In this document: in pieces, positions 22,081-24,747 of the stretch | Position numbering within the stretch: the first letter of the stretch is position 1 | Layout: the number at the start of each line of letters is the position of its first letter | Origin: JOPF133 sp052144935 | GTDB taxonomy: Bacteria > Acidobacteriota > Terriglobia > Bryobacterales > Bryobacteraceae | Assembly: GCA_052144935.1 (NCBI GenBank) | Contig: JBKQPR010000115.1 | Coordinates: 1 to 24,747 of the forward strand | DNA: 24,747 nt | Direction of reading: 5' to 3' | The notes under the pieces: model-generated | What the model was told of the DNA's origin: nothing | Database searches by the model: none | The model's input: only the letters and a program-made list of their open reading frames with translations | Translations under genes and position numbers: made by a program

Positions 22081-23403
22081 TTGAGTGCACCTGGGGCAGA
22101 GCCCGTAACGGAAGCCAGGGATCGCCGTTCCCGCCTCTCCGCGACGGATCGTTTTTTTGCCGGGCTGCGCCTGGCCGCCATTGGGGTAGGTGTTGTCTGG
22201 TTGCTGCTCACTCCTCGCCCCGAGCATCTTCGCCAGCTTGCCGGATTGTTCTTTGCTTTCCTGCTTTATACGGCCCTCATTTACAGCCTGCTATGGCTCA
22301 CTGCCTGGCCGATCCGCCGTTTCTATGTCGCGGCGCTGTTGGCGGATCTGTTCTTCCTTTCCGGGATGGTCCGTTGGACCGGCGGAATCCATAGCGTCTT
22401 CGATCTCGGCTTTTACCTCCTGGTAGGTCTGCACGCGTTCTATTTTGGCCGAAAAGCCGGAATTGTAATTGCGACTGGGGCCGCAGCCCTTCAGGTTCTG
22501 AGTGAACCAGGCACATTTGAGGCGGGCGTTTGGGCGGAGTCCGCCATTCGAATTGGGTTCCTTTATGTAATCGGCTGGTCGATTGGCGAGCTGGCCGATG
22601 GCGAAAAGCAGGCCAGAAGAAGGACCGAAGAGCTGCTATCGCAGCTTCAAAACACCACGCAGATCCTGGAGCACGCCCAGAAGATGGCGTTAATTGGACG
22701 TCTGACCGCTGGTATCGCCCACGAAATTAATAACCCTGCCGCTGTCATCCTGACCAGGATTGAGCGCATGCTGCTGGAAGCCCAAGAGAATTCTCTTTCC
22801 GATAGGCTGAAGCGCGATTTGGGGACCCTGGCTGCGCACGCGCAACGCATAGCCGGCGTCGTGCAAAAATTGCTAGCTTATTCCCGGCCCGGCTCCACCG
22901 AGTTCACAGCCCTGGACATCAATGCAGTGATTCAGCAGAGCATTCCTCTGATCGAGCACCGGCTGGAAGCTTGCCATCTGACCCTAAATCTCAACCTGCT
23001 GCGCCATTTGCCGAAGATATACGGGAGTGCAAACCGCCTGGAAGAGGTGTTCGTGAATCTGCTGAGCAACGCCATCGACGCTTCCTCGCCCGGCGGCCAG
23101 ATTTATGTTGTCAGCACCATCAGCGGTGGGCAGCAGAAAGAAATACAAGTGTTCGTCTCCGATGCAGGCGAAGGCATCTCGAAGGAGAATATCGATAAGG
23201 TTTTCGAGCCCTTCTTCACGACCAAGCCACCCGGCCATGGCACTGGCCTAGGGCTATACGTTGCCTATCAGATTCTGAAGGACCACGGCGCCGCCATCTC
23301 CGTGGACAGCCAGGTCGGCAAGGGAACCACAATCACGATCAGTTTGCCGCTTTTGGAAGCCGCTTTTTCCCGTTCACCGGCAGTGGCCGCTGGGCAGAAT
23401 TAG
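22081..23403 (+). CDS. Membrane sensor histidine kinase
   Basis: The 440-residue protein has four or five hydrophobic segments in the first 170 residues and no large periplasmic domain, so the input is probably sensed in the membrane. A linker (EKQARRRTEELLSQLQNTTQ) leads to the HisKA domain with phosphoacceptor H214 (TAGIAHEINNPAAV). The ATPase domain has an N box (NLLSNAIDAS), G1 (SDAGEGI), F (FEPFFTTK) and G2 (GTGLGLYVA). The start appears to be TTG at 22081; no ATG or GTG is available in frame between it and the upstream stop, and no ribosome site is visible. It is transcribed away from the NtrC-type regulator and is its likely partner. Integral membrane sensing would suit quinone or redox state, but this is inference. 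Confidence 0.93.
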   Translation: MSAPGAEPVTEARDRRSRLSATDRFFAGLRLAAIGVGVVWLLLTPRPEHLRQLAGLFFAFLLYTALIYSLLWLTAWPIRRFYVAALLADLFFLSGMVRWTGGIHSVFDLGFYLLVGLHAFYFGRKAGIVIATGAAALQVLSEPGTFEAGVWAESAIRIGFLYVIGWSIGELADGEKQARRRTEELLSQLQNTTQILEHAQKMALIGRLTAGIAHEINNPAAVILTRIERMLLEAQENSLSDRLKRDLGTLAAHAQRIAGVVQKLLAYSRPGSTEFTALDINAVIQQSIPLIEHRLEACHLTLNLNLLRHLPKIYGSANRLEEVFVNLLSNAIDASSPGGQIYVVSTISGGQQKEIQVFVSDAGEGISKENIDKVFEPFFTTKPPGHGTGLGLYVAYQILKDHGAAISVDSQVGKGTTITISLPLLEAAFSRSPAVAAGQN

Positions 23404-23891
23404 TTTAGGGCGAACGCCGCTTTGCCCACGCAAGCCCCCTGCGGATTTCAGAAACTTCGCATGATGGACGGGTCAGAAGCGTGGCTGTTCAACAAGTCAC
23501 GCCGGAGCGAGGAGACTTATAGGGAAAAGGTAGTGGTGAAGGCCGCGACTACCAACGCGCGATTCTTCGCTGGGGCACCGGCCCGCCCCGTAGCCGACCT
23601 CAACCGCGTTCTGATCGAAGCCTTGCTCTTGCAGATCGAAAACCACGTCCGCCTGGAGCATGCGGCGGCTGAATGCTTTCTGGAATCCCCCAACGCCACC
23701 CTGCTGCACAGCAGAACCATCTCCACGCTGGTGAACTGACATGATCGACGCCGAGCGTGCGGGTCTCGATCTTCAAACTGCTGAGGCCCACGGCGCGTCG
23801 CCCAAATGATGCCCTTGCAATCCTGCACGGTTATTCGCCCGCAGCGAGCTTCAATGAACGCTGGGCGTGACGCGCTCTCCCGAAAGCATGC
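23404..23891. other. Gene debris downstream of the kinase
   Basis: Frames on both strands are open but change composition, and no intact domain is visible. The minus strand may carry pieces of frameshifted genes (for example a frame starting MGLSSLKIETRTLGVDH at 23791). I cannot name them. Confidence 0.35.
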
Positions 23892-23957
23892 GGCCGCACC
23901 ATCGAACGGCCAGATCTTGATGGCCTTGATGCCGCGCGGCCCGATCAGCTTGCGCAT
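23892..23957 (-). pseudogene. Possible enolase-superfamily fragment
   Basis: A peptide of about 20 residues, RGIKAIKIWPFDGAA, resembles the GI.AIKIWPFD segment of mandelate racemase/dehydratase-type enolase-superfamily proteins. Nothing before or after continues that family, so at most it is a small relic joined to the truncated response regulator. Confidence 0.3.
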
Positions 23958-24037
23958 GATTTTTTAGGTGACTTCAGCATGCGCCGAATGTTCTCGCCCA
24001 TCGCCGCCGCGTCGTCAATTACGAAGATGCGATTCAT
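23945..24037 (-). pseudogene. Truncated response regulator (receiver start only)
   Basis: The frame MNRIFVIDDAAAMGENIRRML is the start of a receiver domain with the acidic DD pair. It ends after 30 residues, before the phosphoacceptor aspartate. Its ATG overlaps the stop of the kinase-like gene before it (ATGA), as expected of a former two-component operon. The break joins it to unrelated sequence at about 23960. Confidence 0.65.
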
Positions 24038-24603
24038 GACGGATTACGTCCCACAAACCAACGGTAGGGCTGGCCTGGCGTAAAACGCGCAGGAGGCATC
24101 TCGACGACGAAACTAGCTCCGCCACCTCTCCTCTCTTCATACCACAGGCGGCCGTCGTACATATCGAGGAGGCTCGCGCCCAGGAAGAGTCCGAGCCCGA
24201 GGTGCTCCCGCCCGGGACTCTGGGAAATGAACGGCTCGAACAAGTGCTCCCGAATACTCTCGGGAACACCTGGTCCATTGTCTTCGATTCTGAGGACCAC
24301 CTTGGCTCCCGCAGTGCGGTACGGATCTAGCCGGATCCAGATCGTGGCGCCGTCACGCCCCTTGAGCGCATTCAGGGCGTTGCTCAGCAGACTGCCGACG
24401 ACTTCGCTCACCACATGCCCGGGCAGGTTGACGCGGGGGACATCAGCGATTTCCTGCACCAGTCGAACCCCCTGCTCAGTCGCTGAAGACAGGAGTGCCT
24501 CTAACGCCTCTTCCAAGGCCTCTGACGGAGCCGAGGCGACGAAGACCTCGCTCTCACGCTCGCGCCGCAATGCCTGTGGCAGTGTGCACGCGATGTTTGC
24601 CAT
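24034..24603 (-). CDS. HATPase-only histidine kinase fragment
   Basis: The 189-residue product from the ATG at 24603 (AAGGAG nine bases upstream) contains only the kinase ATPase domain. It has an N box (SEVVGSLLSNALNALKG), G1 (IEDNGPGVP), an F-box-like LFEPFISQ and G2 (HLGLGLFLGASLLD). The HisKA dimerisation helix with its histidine is missing, and no sensor domain precedes it. It could be a free-standing ATPase module or, more likely, the 3' part of a kinase whose front was lost. TGACCC repeats resembling insertion-sequence ends lie just upstream. It is coupled to the truncated receiver gene downstream, so the whole pair is probably non-functional. Confidence 0.7.
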   Translation of the reverse strand: MANIACTLPQALRRERESEVFVASAPSEALEEALEALLSSATEQGVRLVQEIADVPRVNLPGHVVSEVVGSLLSNALNALKGRDGATIWIRLDPYRTAGAKVVLRIEDNGPGVPESIREHLFEPFISQSPGREHLGLGLFLGASLLDMYDGRLWYEERRGGGASFVVEMPPARFTPGQPYRWFVGRNPS

Positions 24604-24637
24604 GTAACGCATCTCCTTCACTTCGGCGCTCGCCAGA

Positions 24638-24672
24638 AGTGACCCGCCTGTGCTTTCTAAGAATGACCCATT
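24638..24672. mobile_element. Possible remnant of IS21-type terminal repeats
   Basis: Two similar motifs, AGTGACCCGCC (24638-24648) and AATGACCCATT (24662-24672), are spaced 24 bases apart. Multiple TGACCC-type repeats of this kind occur at ends of IS21-family elements. No transposase is present in the window, so this is a weak call. It would explain the lost front of the kinase gene beside it. Confidence 0.3.
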
Positions 24673-24747
24673 GGGCCGTTAGAGCCTTTTGCGAGTGGCC
24701 CATATCCAGGGCTAAGCGGCCGCCCAACAATAAAACAACATTCGACA

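Noticed and set aside
1..24747. CRISPR arrays, tRNA or rRNA genes, phage genes
   Set aside because: No regularly spaced repeats, no cloverleaf or rRNA segments and no phage structural proteins were seen.

Overview
The window looks like a chromosomal piece of an Acidobacteriota genome, probably of the Solibacter/Bryobacter type. This is inferred from the high G+C content, remnants of the protein kinase plus PD40 beta-propeller architecture common in that group, and the style of the multihaem genes; no rRNA or other marker gene is present. Almost every well-supported gene lies on the minus strand and carries electrons. I count 40 CXXCH haem c sites in the intact genes between 3.9 and 20.4 kb.

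Layout in plus coordinates. 1-2.4 kb: gene-poor debris, with a large inverted repeat, the N-lobe of a Ser/Thr kinase, the tail of a kinase/PD40 protein interrupted by a stop, and one possible small gene. 2.55-3.0 kb: a stand-alone cyclic-nucleotide-binding domain protein. 3.0-3.3 kb: a decayed copy of the junction between two cytochrome genes found intact at 5.1 kb. 3.9-12.0 kb: one tight minus-strand operon, transcribed from 12.0 down to 3.9 kb: cupredoxin, GltD-like FAD/Fe-S oxidoreductase, Rieske protein, cytochrome b6-type subunit, subunit-IV-type subunit, octahaem cytochrome c, monohaem cytochrome c, tetrahaem cytochrome c. This is a bc-type quinol oxidoreductase with an added NAD(P)H-type module and a haem-rich outlet. 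12.0-13.0 kb: decayed copies of sequences found intact at 18-21 kb. 13.0-20.4 kb: an outer-membrane electron conduit: MtrB/PioB-like porin, hexahaem protein, OmcA/MtrC-like decahaem cytochrome, HAO-like heptahaem cytochrome and a tetrahaem protein. 20.6-23.4 kb: a divergent two-component pair (sigma-54 NtrC-type regulator and sensor kinase). 23.4-24.7 kb: debris, including a truncated response regulator behind a HATPase-only kinase.

Inferred working model: the b-type complex exchanges electrons between quinol and periplasmic c haems, with the GltD-like protein linking it to NAD(P)H or ferredoxin. The periplasmic haem proteins and cupredoxin pass electrons on to a porin-cytochrome complex that reaches the cell surface. 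The adjacent two-component system probably controls the conduit.

The most unusual points are: (i) the decahaem MtrA/DmsE-type protein appears split into separate 4-haem and 6-haem genes; (ii) the HAO-like protein lacks the CXXCH of the fourth, catalytic haem; (iii) a regulator-cytochrome-cupredoxin block was duplicated and the two copies then lost complementary genes, leaving intergenic elements conserved in both, including a hairpin with a compensatory base-pair change; (iv) the cytochrome b6-type subunit keeps a cysteine at the place where b6f binds haem ci.
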